From Hyphomicrobiaceae bacterium UBA7697 (GTDB lineage: Bacteria > Pseudomonadota > Alphaproteobacteria > Rhizobiales > Methyloligellaceae), in contig DLGJ01000008.1 of NCBI GenBank assembly GCA_002482645.1, forward strand, positions 124,001 to 188,000: a DNA stretch of 64,000 bases. The letters run 5' to 3'. Within the stretch, counting starts at the first letter, position 1, and every line of letters begins with the position of its first letter. The notes under the pieces were generated by a model, which searched no databases, was not told the DNA's origin, and worked only from the letters and a program-made list of their open reading frames with translations. Below are positions 26,083 to 34,021 of the stretch, piece after piece. A program made the position numbers and the translations under genes.

Positions 26083-27429
26083 CTAGCGGCCGGGATTGCG
26101 CAGCGGCCACTCGACAGGTCCGCCGGCCGGCGTCAGTCCGACCTCGCCCTCCGGCAGCAGCTTGCCACGCTCCGCGGCCTCCTGCGCGGCTTCTTCTTCG
26201 GCCTTCTGCCGCGCGCGGATTTCCCGTTCGATCTTCCGCCACTCGGCGACATTCTTATTGTGCTCGGCAAGGGTGGAAGAAAAGATGTGTCCCCCCGTCC
26301 CGTCGGCGACAAAATAAAGGTCGTCGGTCTTGGCCGGCTTCAGCACGGCCTCGATGGCGGCGCGTCCCGGATTACCGATCGGCGTCGGCGGAAGACCGTC
26401 AATTTGATAGGTATTATAGGGGGTTTGCTGCTTTAGCTCATCCTTGGTAATTGGATGATCGCGCATGCCGGAGCCCCCGAAAATCCCGTAAATGATGGTC
26501 GGGTCGGATTGCAGGCGCATGCCCTTGCGAAGCCTATTGTTGAAGACGCTGGCGATGCGGGGGCGCTCCTCGGCGATGCCGGTCTCCTTCTCGACGATCG
26601 AGGCGAGGATCACGGCCTCTTCCGGCGTCTTGACCATGATGTCCGGATCGCGCTCCTCCCAAACCTTGGCCAGGAACTTCTCCTGCGCCGCCGTCATCCG
26701 TTGAAGAACGTCGTCCTTGCTGTCCTTCGTACCGAAGCGATACGTGTCGGGCAGCAGCGAGCCTTCCGGCGGCACCTCGGTGACCGTACCGTCGAGTTCG
26801 GCGTTCGCCTCGAGCCGCGTCACGATCTGCTGGCTGGTCCAGCCTTCCGGAAACGTGACCTTGAACTGCACGGTCTTGCCATCGACCAGCGTGTTGAGGA
26901 CCTCGCGCATGGTGGCGTGCTTGTCGAACTGATACTCGCCCGCCTTCAGGCTGCCCTCCCCCTTCAAATGCATGAAATAAAAGATGCTCGCGAGGAAGAT
27001 GCGGCGGTCCGAGATGATCCCCTCGTCCGTCAGCCGGTTCACGATCGAGCGCGAGCTCGCACCCTTAGGCACGGCGAAGACCGTCGAGACCTGGAGCGGC
27101 CCCGGCCGGTCGAACTCGACCAGGAGGACGTAGAACATTGCGACGGCCGCGACGAGCAGGAAGAAGATGAGGTTCAGGAGACCGTCGAACATCCGCAAGA
27201 ACGGATGGTCGTTTTCGTCCTCGTCGTCCTGGGGCGGGAGTTCCGGAGGCCGCTGCGGAACGAGAGCCTCGGCCGGACTGTTGGGCATGGCGTTCGGCGC
27301 CGGGCGGCCGGCCGGTTGCGGCGGCGTGTGCGGGTACACGACCCTGCGGCCAGTGGTGGGATCGACCGCGATCCTACCGGGCCCGCCTGGCGAGCCAGGA
27401 GTGGGAGGGGTGTTCCTCGAAGATGTCAT
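26083..27429 (-). CDS. mltG: endolytic murein transglycosylase MltG
   Basis: 448 residues. A proline-rich cytoplasmic N-tail (1-75), one membrane anchor (about 82-105), and a periplasmic YceG domain. Within it EEAVILASIVEKETG carries the catalytic Glu, with SVFNNRLRKGMRLQSDPTI following, both family signatures. MltG cleaves nascent glycan strands and limits chain length during peptidoglycan synthesis. It lies downstream of fabF, as is usual in Alphaproteobacteria. The C-terminal tail (380-448) is charged and probably disordered. Confidence 0.94.
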   Translation of the reverse strand: MTSSRNTPPTPGSPGGPGRIAVDPTTGRRVVYPHTPPQPAGRPAPNAMPNSPAEALVPQRPPELPPQDDEDENDHPFLRMFDGLLNLIFFLLVAAVAMFYVLLVEFDRPGPLQVSTVFAVPKGASSRSIVNRLTDEGIISDRRIFLASIFYFMHLKGEGSLKAGEYQFDKHATMREVLNTLVDGKTVQFKVTFPEGWTSQQIVTRLEANAELDGTVTEVPPEGSLLPDTYRFGTKDSKDDVLQRMTAAQEKFLAKVWEERDPDIMVKTPEEAVILASIVEKETGIAEERPRIASVFNNRLRKGMRLQSDPTIIYGIFGGSGMRDHPITKDELKQQTPYNTYQIDGLPPTPIGNPGRAAIEAVLKPAKTDDLYFVADGTGGHIFSSTLAEHNKNVAEWRKIEREIRARQKAEEEAAQEAAERGKLLPEGEVGLTPAGGPVEWPLRNPGR

Positions 27430-27480
27430 GCCAAATGAGCGCGAACCTTAAGGACGACGACGTCACTTTCCGACCAAATA

Positions 27481-27501
27481 TGGCGAAAGGGTGTTTCGCC
27501 A
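27481..27501 (-). promoter_or_regulatory. intercistronic hairpin between fabF and mltG
   Basis: A perfect 8-bp inverted repeat (TGGCGAAA, five-base loop, TTTCGCCA) lies in the 91-bp gap after fabF and before mltG. On the minus-strand transcript it would form a stable stem-loop without a following U run, so it is more likely a processing or stability element, or a weak attenuator, than a full terminator. Confidence 0.5.
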
Positions 27502-27520
27502 AGCAAGCAAGAAGGTTCGA

Positions 27521-28786
27521 TCAGGAAACGTAACGCCGCATAATCAGCGAGGCGTTGGTGCCACCGAAACCGAACGAATTCGACAGGACGGTGTCAATCG
27601 TCCGCGGCCGTGCCTTGTGCGGCACCAGATCGATGGCGGTCGAGACTGACGGATTGTCCAGGTTGAGGGTCGGCGGCGCGACATTGTCGCGGATCGCGAG
27701 CACGGAGAAAATCGCCTCGACGGCACCCGCCGCTCCGAGCAAGTGCCCCGTGGCCGACTTGGTCGACGACATCGAGACCTTCCCGGCCGCATTCCCGAAC
27801 ATGCGTTCGACGGCGCCCAACTCGATCTCGTCGCCCATCGGGGTCGAGGTGCCGTGCGCGTTGATGTAGTCGATATCCGCGGCGTCGATGCCCGCCCGCT
27901 TGACCGCCGCGGTCATGCAGCGGAACGCGCCGTCACCGTCTTCGGACGGCGCCGTGATGTGGAATGCATCGCCCGACAGGCCGTAACCGATGATCTCGGC
28001 GTGGATCCTCGCGCCGCGCGCCTTGGCGTGCTCAAGTTCCTCGATGACCACGATACCGGCGCCCTCGCCCATGACGAAACCGTCCCGGTCCCGGTCGTAC
28101 GGGCGCGAGGCTTTCTCCGGCGCGTCGTTGAAATTGGTCGAAAGAGCCCGGCAGGCCGCAAAACCCGCCAGCGCCAGACGGCAGATCGGCGACTCGGAGC
28201 CGCCAGCCACCATGACATCCGCATCCCCGAACGCCACGAGCCGCGAGGCATCGCCGATCGCATGGGCACCTGTCGAACAGGCGGTGACAACCGAGTGATT
28301 CGGGCCTTTCAGCCCATGCTCGATCGACACATAGCCGGAAGCCAAATTGATGAGGCGCCCCGGAATGAAGAACGGGCTGACCCGGCGCGGACCTTTTTCG
28401 TTGAACAGCAGTGAGGTCTTCTCGATGCCCTGCAGGCCGCCAATACCCGATCCGATTAAAACGCCGCTACGGGTTTGGTCCTCGTAGGACGTCGGCTTCC
28501 AGCCGGCATCGTCCAGAGCTTGGGCGGCCGCCCCCATCGCGTAGATGATGAAGTCGTCGACCTTGCGCTGCTCCTTGTGCTCCATCCAGTCGTCAGGATT
28601 AAAGGTGCCGCCGCTTCCGTCGCCACGCGGGATCTGGCACGCAATCTGGCACGACAGATCCGACACATCGAATTCGTCGACGCGCCTTGCTGCGTTCTCG
28701 CCAGCGGTCAGCCGTTTCCAAGCCGCCTCATAGCCGGAGCCAAGAGGAGAAACGAGACCTAAACCTGTGATGACGACACGTCGCAT
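27521..28786 (-). CDS. fabF: beta-ketoacyl-ACP synthase II
   Basis: 421-residue thiolase-fold condensing enzyme for fatty-acid elongation. Catalytic Cys170 lies in VVTACSTGAHAIG; the catalytic histidines are in NAHGTSTPMGD and KSATGHLLGAAG. The start at ATG 28786 gives the family-typical MRRVVITGLGLVSPLG. Located after acpP, the conserved acpP-fabF pair, with hairpins in the 112-bp gap. Confidence 0.96.
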   Translation of the reverse strand: MRRVVITGLGLVSPLGSGYEAAWKRLTAGENAARRVDEFDVSDLSCQIACQIPRGDGSGGTFNPDDWMEHKEQRKVDDFIIYAMGAAAQALDDAGWKPTSYEDQTRSGVLIGSGIGGLQGIEKTSLLFNEKGPRRVSPFFIPGRLINLASGYVSIEHGLKGPNHSVVTACSTGAHAIGDASRLVAFGDADVMVAGGSESPICRLALAGFAACRALSTNFNDAPEKASRPYDRDRDGFVMGEGAGIVVIEELEHAKARGARIHAEIIGYGLSGDAFHITAPSEDGDGAFRCMTAAVKRAGIDAADIDYINAHGTSTPMGDEIELGAVERMFGNAAGKVSMSSTKSATGHLLGAAGAVEAIFSVLAIRDNVAPPTLNLDNPSVSTAIDLVPHKARPRTIDTVLSNSFGFGGTNASLIMRRYVS

Positions 28787-28821
28787 CGCGGCCTTGCGAG
28801 ATCCTTTGTGAAAGATGGAAT

Positions 28822-28842
28822 GCCGGACCCCGTTGGGCCGGC
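28822..28842 (-). promoter_or_regulatory. GC-rich hairpin between acpP and fabF
   Basis: The arms GCCGG (28822-28826) and CCGGC (28838-28842) enclose further C/G pairs and a short loop. A second small GC palindrome (GCGGG, A, CCCGC) begins near 28861. On the minus-strand transcript these would sit between acpP and fabF and could reduce readthrough, explaining higher expression of acpP than fabF; this role is inference. Confidence 0.45.
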
Positions 28843-28898
28843 GATATTCGTTTTGACGATGCGGGACCCGCGATTTCGGGCCCCGGCAGACAGGTGGC

Positions 28899-29135
28899 TT
28901 ATGCCGAGTTCTTTTCCAGGAACTTGATGGCGTCGCCGACCGTGAGAATGGTTTCAGCGGCATCGTCCGGGATTTCGCACCCGAACTCTTCCTCGAAGGC
29001 CATCACCAGCTCGACCGTATCGAGGCTGTCGGCCCCAAGGTCATCGATGAAGCTCGCATTGTCGGTAACCTTGTCGGCTTCAACGCCGAGATGCTCGACA
29101 ACGATCTTCTTTACGCGCTCGGAAATATCGCTCAT
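28899..29135 (-). CDS. acpP: acyl carrier protein
   Basis: 78-residue acidic four-helix carrier protein. Ser37 in GADSLDTVELVM is the 4'-phosphopantetheine attachment site. It carries growing acyl chains for FabD, FabG and FabF encoded alongside, and for lipid A synthesis. A GAGGAC-type ribosome site precedes the ATG. A long 255-bp upstream gap indicates its own promoter. Confidence 0.97.
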   Translation of the reverse strand: MSDISERVKKIVVEHLGVEADKVTDNASFIDDLGADSLDTVELVMAFEEEFGCEIPDDAAETILTVGDAIKFLEKNSA

Positions 29136-29255
29136 GTCCTCCTCACCGTCCCTTTAACTCTCAAAGTCCTTAAGGCCTCGCGTTGCCGCAGAGCACTTCG
29201 CCCCCGGCCCAAGATACCCTCTAATGGTTCGTCAGGAGGGTTGATCGCGGCGGGA

Positions 29256-29269
29256 TTGACCTTTGTCAA
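29256..29269. promoter_or_regulatory. palindrome TTGAC-N4-GTCAA upstream of acpP
   Basis: A perfect 5-bp dyad with a four-base spacer sits about 120 bp before acpP. Read on the minus strand its right arm supplies TTGACA, a consensus -35 hexamer, though the base run 17 bp further on (GATCAA) is a poor -10. The dyad could be an operator overlapping the acpP promoter. No regulator is identifiable. Confidence 0.35.
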
Positions 29270-29390
29270 GCCCCCGCAAACGGCCGATTGCGTAGCACAC
29301 TCTCTATGACTTTGCCAGAAGCCCTTAACTTACAGACTGGTTTGCGAAAATACTCGATTTCATGCCCGCCCGACGCCGTCGGCGAGGTGT

Positions 29391-30128
29391 TTAAACCATG
29401 ATCATGCCACCGTTAACGTGCATGGTCTCGCCCGTGATGTAAGATGCTTCGTCACTTGCGAAAAATACCACTGCGGCGGCGACATCCTCGGGTTTGCCGA
29501 AGCTCTGCGCCGGGATTGCGGCGGCAATAGCTTCCACTTGCTTCTCGGTCAAGGCGTCCGTCATGGGCGTCGAGATAAAGCCGGGCGCGATGCAGTTGGC
29601 CGTAATGCCGCGGGCCGCCACTTCGCGGGCGAGCGATTTGGTCATGCCCACGAGACCCGCCTTGGACGCGGCATAGTTGCCCTGGCCCGGATTGCCGAAA
29701 ACGCCGGAGATGGAGGCGATATTGACGACGCGGCCGCCCCGGCGGCGCATCATGCCGCGCAGTACGCCGCGCGTGAGCGTGAACACGGACGTGAGGTTGA
29801 CCGACAGGACGTCGTCCCACTCCTCGTCCTTCATCCGCATAAAGAGATTGTCTTTGGTGATACCGGCATTGTTCACGAGGATATCGACCTGGCCGAGTGT
29901 CTTGTCGGCTTCGTCCGCCAGCGCGGCGACGGCCGCCCGGTCGCGAAGATCGCAAGGAAGCACGAACACCCGATCGCCGAGCTCGGAGGCAAGCGCCTCG
30001 AGCTTACCGGCATTGGTGCCCGAGATCGCGACGCTGGCGCCTTGCGTATGCAGCGCCTTGGCGATGGCGCCGCCGATTCCCCCGGTCGCGCCGGTGACGA
30101 GGGCACCCTTCCCATTGAGGTCGAACAT
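29391..30128 (-). CDS. fabG: 3-oxoacyl-ACP reductase
   Basis: 245-residue short-chain dehydrogenase. NADPH-binding TGATGGIGGAIAKAL (about 13-27), NNAGITKDN (about 86-94), catalytic Ser in IASISGVFGNPGQ and YAASKAG (Tyr/Lys about 151-155). It performs the first reduction of each fatty-acid elongation cycle on ACP. In operon order after fabD (27 bp) on the minus strand. Confidence 0.96.
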   Translation of the reverse strand: MFDLNGKGALVTGATGGIGGAIAKALHTQGASVAISGTNAGKLEALASELGDRVFVLPCDLRDRAAVAALADEADKTLGQVDILVNNAGITKDNLFMRMKDEEWDDVLSVNLTSVFTLTRGVLRGMMRRRGGRVVNIASISGVFGNPGQGNYAASKAGLVGMTKSLAREVAARGITANCIAPGFISTPMTDALTEKQVEAIAAAIPAQSFGKPEDVAAAVVFFASDEASYITGETMHVNGGMIMV

Positions 30129-30155
30129 GATCGAAACTCTCCCTAATACGGCGTG

Positions 30156-31097
30156 TTAGCCGTTCAGCGCGGCTGCCGCGCTCTCCAATTCCTCGGGCAT
30201 CCCCACACTGCGCGCCTCGACCCCCTCGAGGCGCCGGGCCATACCGGTCAGCACACGGCCCGCACCGACCTCATACACCGTGTCCACGCCATTGCCTGCG
30301 AGAAACGCCATCGTCTCGCGCCAGCGCACCATGCCGGTCACTTGCTCGACAAGGCGGCCGCGGATTGCCTCCGGATCGCTGATGGGTTCGGCCAGCACAT
30401 TGGCGACGACCGGAACGGCAGGCACCGAAATGGTCACGCCCGACAAGGCCTCGGCCATCGCATCGGCGGCAGGCTGCATGAGCGCGCAATGGAACGGAGC
30501 GCTCACGGGCAACAGGACCGCGCGGCGCGCCCCGAATTTCGGCGCAAGTTCCACGGCCCGCTCGATCGCCGTCTTCTTACCGGAGATCACGACTTGGCCG
30601 GGCGCGTTGTCGTTCGCCGCCTGGCAGCACTCGCCCTCGCTTGCCGCCGCAGCCAGCTCTTGCGCTTGCGCCAGATCCGCCCCGAGAAGAGCCGCCATGG
30701 CTCCCTCGCCGACCGGAACGGCCTGTTGCATGGCGCGCCCGCGGATCTTCAGGAGACGCGCGGTGTCCGCGAGGCTCAAGGCTCCGGACGCCGCCAATGC
30801 CGAATATTCTCCGAGCGAGTGCCCCGCCACATAGGCCACCTTGCCGCCCAGCACGAAGCCCATGGCCTCGAGCGCGCGCATGGCCGCGAGCGAAACCGCC
30901 ATCAGAGCGGGTTGCGCGTTCTCGGTGAGCGTGAGATCGGCTTCCGGACCTTCCCGCATCAGCTTCGAAAGCGGCTGGCCCAGCGATTCGTCGACCTCGT
31001 CGAAAACGGCCTTGGCCGCCGGAAAGGCCTCGGCCAATCCGGCTCCCATGCCGACAGCCTGGCTCCCCTGGCCCGGAAATACGAAGGCGATGCTCAT
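30156..31097 (-). CDS. fabD: malonyl-CoA:ACP transacylase
   Basis: 313-residue enzyme that loads malonyl groups on ACP. N-terminal FVFPGQGSQAVGMG, nucleophile Ser94 in GHSLGEYSALAA, and the substrate-binding Arg and His further on (APFHCALM). The ATG at 31097 starts the family consensus MSIAFVFPGQ; upstream sequence is not conserved-looking. It heads the fabD-fabG cluster and is divergent from rpsF. Confidence 0.96.
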   Translation of the reverse strand: MSIAFVFPGQGSQAVGMGAGLAEAFPAAKAVFDEVDESLGQPLSKLMREGPEADLTLTENAQPALMAVSLAAMRALEAMGFVLGGKVAYVAGHSLGEYSALAASGALSLADTARLLKIRGRAMQQAVPVGEGAMAALLGADLAQAQELAAAASEGECCQAANDNAPGQVVISGKKTAIERAVELAPKFGARRAVLLPVSAPFHCALMQPAADAMAEALSGVTISVPAVPVVANVLAEPISDPEAIRGRLVEQVTGMVRWRETMAFLAGNGVDTVYEVGAGRVLTGMARRLEGVEARSVGMPEELESAAAALNG

Positions 31098-31446
31098 TAT
31101 TGTGAAAGAAGGCGCGTTGTTATCGGAAGGTCGCCAAAGACACCGTTTCATTCTGCCCTGTCAAGCCGGTGCGTGCATGCGCCCTCCCGGGACTCCCCGC
31201 CATTTGCCTTGCAAACCCGGTCCAAACCACTATAAAGCCCAGCTTCCAGTAACCGCTCCGGTCGGAGGCTGAACGGAGGACCGCTTACGGACCTAGGTTT
31301 TGGGTCTAGCGGCAGGAGAAATCCGCCCTCCCGTGTCTCCGCTCTTCTGGGCTTGCGCTCTCGAGAGCTAATTCTTGGGCCTTTCCTTCATAGCGCCCAC
31401 GACGAGGCTTCGCGCCGGAGCAACGAAGAACAAGGAAAGGCACATC
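31098..31446. promoter_or_regulatory. fabD/rpsF divergent region with structured rpsF leader
   Basis: No gene was found in this 349-bp gap. At 31281-31312 a hairpin with CCGCT/AGCGG outer arms and GACC/GGTC inner arms lies about 135 bases before rpsF. A leader of this length before rpsF fits the known practice of autoregulation by the S6:S18 complex binding its own mRNA, but I did not find a clear S6:S18 motif. An AAGGAAAGG ribosome site lies just before the rpsF ATG. Confidence 0.4.
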
Positions 31447-31896
31447 ATGCCTCTCTATGAGCACGTGTTCCTGGCGCGCCAGGACGTTTCGACGCAGCAG
31501 GTCGAGGGCCTGCTCGACACTTTCCGTACCCTCATCGAGGAAAATGGCGGATCGGTCGGTAAGACCGAATATTGGGGACTGAAGTCCCTGACCTACCGGA
31601 TCAAGAAGAACCGGAAGGCCCACTACACGCTCATGAACATCGATGCGCCGCATGAGGCCGTCGCCGAGATGGAGCGCCAGATGGGCCTTTCCACGGATGT
31701 GATCCGCTTCCTGACCATTCGCGTCGACGAGCACGAGACCGCGCCCTCCGCCATGATGCGCCGGTCCGACCGCGACGAGCGCGATGGACGCCGCGGTCCG
31801 CGCCGCGACCGCGATCAGGATCGCGGCCCGCGCGATCGCGATGGAGGTCCGGCCCAAGCTCGCGACAATTCGAGCGACGAGGAGGACGCTTCCTAA
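31447..31896 (+). CDS. rpsF: 30S ribosomal protein S6
   Basis: 149 residues. The ferredoxin-like S6 core spans about 1-95 (MPLYEHVFLARQDVS, GGSVGKTEYWGLKSLTYRIKK, HYTLMNIDAP). An Arg/Asp-rich tail of about 50 residues (RDRDQDRGPRDRDGG) is longer than in E. coli and common in Alphaproteobacteria. The ATG at 31447 is preceded by AAGGAAAGG. Its stop overlaps the rpsR start (TAATG). Confidence 0.97.
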   Translation: MPLYEHVFLARQDVSTQQVEGLLDTFRTLIEENGGSVGKTEYWGLKSLTYRIKKNRKAHYTLMNIDAPHEAVAEMERQMGLSTDVIRFLTIRVDEHETAPSAMMRRSDRDERDGRRGPRRDRDQDRGPRDRDGGPAQARDNSSDEEDAS

Positions 31897-32141
31897 TGAG
31901 CACGACCACGATCCAAGCCCGCCGCCCGTTCTACCGCCGGCGCAAGACCTGCCCGTTCTCCGGCGACAAAGCACCGAAGATCGACTACAAGGACGTCAAG
32001 CTGCTGCAGCGCTACGTCTCGGAGCGCGGCAAGATGGTGCCGAGCCGTATCACGGCCGTCTCCGCCAAGAAGCAGCGTGAACTGGCGCGCGCCATCAAGC
32101 GGGCGCGTTTCCTTGGCCTGTTGCCCTACCTCATTCAGTAG
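31896..32141 (+). CDS. rpsR: 30S ribosomal protein S18
   Basis: 81 residues, basic. Family signature YKDVKLLQRYVSERGKMVPS (about 29-48), followed by RITAVSAKKQRELARAIKRA and ARFLGLLPY. It binds S6 and the central domain of 16S rRNA. The start codon overlaps the rpsF stop by one base. Confidence 0.98.
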   Translation: MSTTTIQARRPFYRRRKTCPFSGDKAPKIDYKDVKLLQRYVSERGKMVPSRITAVSAKKQRELARAIKRARFLGLLPYLIQ

Positions 32142-32263
32142 AGCGCGGCCTGCAATAGAGCACGGGTTCGGCCTCCGGGCCCGAAACGGAACCGACCGAA
32201 AGTTGGGGTGGGCATCGCGCCCTCCCCTAACCGCCCCAAAAGGCAAGCGGGACAGCGATATCA

Positions 32264-33238
32264 ATGCCGGCACATCTTTTCATAGGCGCAGGCGCAGGCC
32301 TGGTTTCGGCGGCCCTATTCGGCTCCGCCGTGGTCTCGGGCGCGCTCGCCGGGCTGATCCTCTATCTCGCCCCGCTGCCCCTCTGTCTCGCGGGCTTGGG
32401 TTGGGGCCGGCCCGCCGCCGGACTTGGCGCGCTCGTCGGTACCGTCCTCGCGATCTTGTTTCTAGGTCCCGCACCGGGCCTCGTTTACGCCGCGTCCATC
32501 GCCGCGCCGTCCGCGGTGCTCGTCTACCTGATCCTCCAGTCGCGGACGCTTCCGGACCCGGAGAATAAAGCGGCTCAGATTATCGCTTGGTATCCCGTAG
32601 GCCACCTCGTTGCGGCGGCTGCCATCATGGGCGGCCTCATCGCCACCATGGTCGTGCTGCTCCTCGGCCCGGACATGGCCCGCTACCAAGCCTCGGTCGA
32701 CCAGATGATGCCGGTCATCCACGACGCGGTGGGCAAGGACAACGACGTCTGGACGCCCGAGGTAGCCGAGAAGCTCAGAGCCGTTCTGACGCAACTGCTT
32801 CCCGCGATGATGGCCGTCGTCTGGCTCACCATCGGTCTGCTGAACATATGGCTCGCCGGAACCATCGTGCGCGCATCCGGCCACGCCATTCGTCCCTGGC
32901 CCGACCTTCACGCCCTCGAAATTCCGAACGCGATGGTGATAGCGTTCGCCGCGTCACTGGTCATGTGGCTGCTCCCCGGAATCCCCGGCCTGATCGGAGC
33001 CGCGTTCGCCGGAGCGTTCCTGTTCGCCTATCTGCTGCAGGGTCTCGCGGTCATTCATTTTTACACCCTTGGCATGCCGTTCCGCACAGTCCTTCTGGCG
33101 ATCGTGTATCTCGCGATTCTGCTTCTCGGCTGGGTCGCGATCATCGTCGCCATTGCCGGCCTGGGCGAACCCCTGTTCGGCTCGCGCGCCCGTGGCGCGG
33201 CCGCCGCGCGTTCGGGAGACACGGGCGACGGCACCTGA
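32264..33238 (+). CDS. DUF2232-type multi-pass membrane protein
   Basis: 324 residues with about eight or nine hydrophobic segments, found between rpsR and rplI as in many Hyphomicrobiales, where the gene is annotated DUF2232. The closing FYTLGMPFRTVLLAIVYLA helix and the Ala/Gly-rich N-terminal helices fit this family. The function is unknown. It lies 122 bp after rpsR and 33 bp before rplI, so it is probably translated from the same mRNA. Confidence 0.85.
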   Translation: MPAHLFIGAGAGLVSAALFGSAVVSGALAGLILYLAPLPLCLAGLGWGRPAAGLGALVGTVLAILFLGPAPGLVYAASIAAPSAVLVYLILQSRTLPDPENKAAQIIAWYPVGHLVAAAAIMGGLIATMVVLLLGPDMARYQASVDQMMPVIHDAVGKDNDVWTPEVAEKLRAVLTQLLPAMMAVVWLTIGLLNIWLAGTIVRASGHAIRPWPDLHALEIPNAMVIAFAASLVMWLLPGIPGLIGAAFAGAFLFAYLLQGLAVIHFYTLGMPFRTVLLAIVYLAILLLGWVAIIVAIAGLGEPLFGSRARGAAAARSGDTGDGT

Positions 33239-33271
33239 ATCTTACGTACCGACAATAAGGAGTATTGCACT

Positions 33272-33895
33272 ATGGAAGTCATACTGCTCGAGCGCATTGG
33301 GCGCCTTGGACAAATCGGCGATGTGGTCAAAGTCAAGGACGGCTACGCGCGCAATTTTCTGTTGCCGCAGGGCAAGGCACTTCGCGCGACGGACGCCAAT
33401 CGCGCCCATTTCGAGAATGAGCGTGCCCAGCTCGAAGCCCGTGACCTGGAGCGCAAGACCGACGCCGAGGCCGTCGCCGGAAAGCTCGGTGGAGAGAGCT
33501 TCGTCGTCATCCGTCAGGCCGGCGACAACGGTCAGCTCTACGGCTCGGTTTCGACCCGCGACATCGCTGTCGCCGTGACCGAGGGCGGCTTCTCCATCGA
33601 GCGCCGTCAGGTTCTCCTCGACAAGCCGATCAAGACGCTCGGCCTTCACGAGGTGCGCCTGGCCCTTCATGGCGAAGTCGTGCCGACCGTGACCGTGAAC
33701 GTCGCGCGCACCGACGACGAAGCCAAGCGCCAGGCCCGCGGCGAAGACGTCACGCAGGAGCGCACGGACGAGGAAGAGGAAGCCGCCGAAGCCCTCGCGG
33801 CCGGAGAAGCGCTTTTCGAGGAAGGCGTGGCTCCCGAGGACGAGCACTTCGACGAAAACGGTACGTCTGCGGACGACCGCGAAACATCCGCTTAG
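33272..33895 (+). CDS. rplI: 50S ribosomal protein L9
   Basis: 207 residues. N-terminal rRNA-binding domain MEVILLERIGRLGQIGDVVKV, with GYARNFLLPQGKAL, a connecting helix, and a C-terminal domain ending near residue 150. The remaining 55 residues are highly acidic (EERTDEEEEAAEALAAG and similar), an extension common in Alphaproteobacterial L9 and probably disordered. Ribosome site AAGGAG at about 33257. Confidence 0.97.
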   Translation: MEVILLERIGRLGQIGDVVKVKDGYARNFLLPQGKALRATDANRAHFENERAQLEARDLERKTDAEAVAGKLGGESFVVIRQAGDNGQLYGSVSTRDIAVAVTEGGFSIERRQVLLDKPIKTLGLHEVRLALHGEVVPTVTVNVARTDDEAKRQARGEDVTQERTDEEEEAAEALAAGEALFEEGVAPEDEHFDENGTSADDRETSA

Positions 33896-33912
33896 TGCGA
33901 CATTAAGGCTTA

Positions 33913-33955
33913 AGGAATAGGGGGCAGGCTGTTGTCTCACCTGCCTGCTATTCCT
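33913..33955 (+). terminator. strong stem-loop downstream of rplI
   Basis: Nested perfect arms AGGAATAG/CTATTCCT and GGCAGG/CCTGCC enclose an 11-base loop, giving a stem of about 14 bp interrupted by a 2x2 internal loop. It begins 18 bases after the L9 stop codon. There is no following T run, so it may terminate weakly, or protect the 3' end of the ribosomal-protein mRNA from exonucleases. Confidence 0.6.
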
Positions 33956-34021
33956 AGGATAGTTGGCTTGTAACGGAGATAAATCTCGGATTCGAAGCCA
34001 TGATCCGGCGAGAGACGTGAG

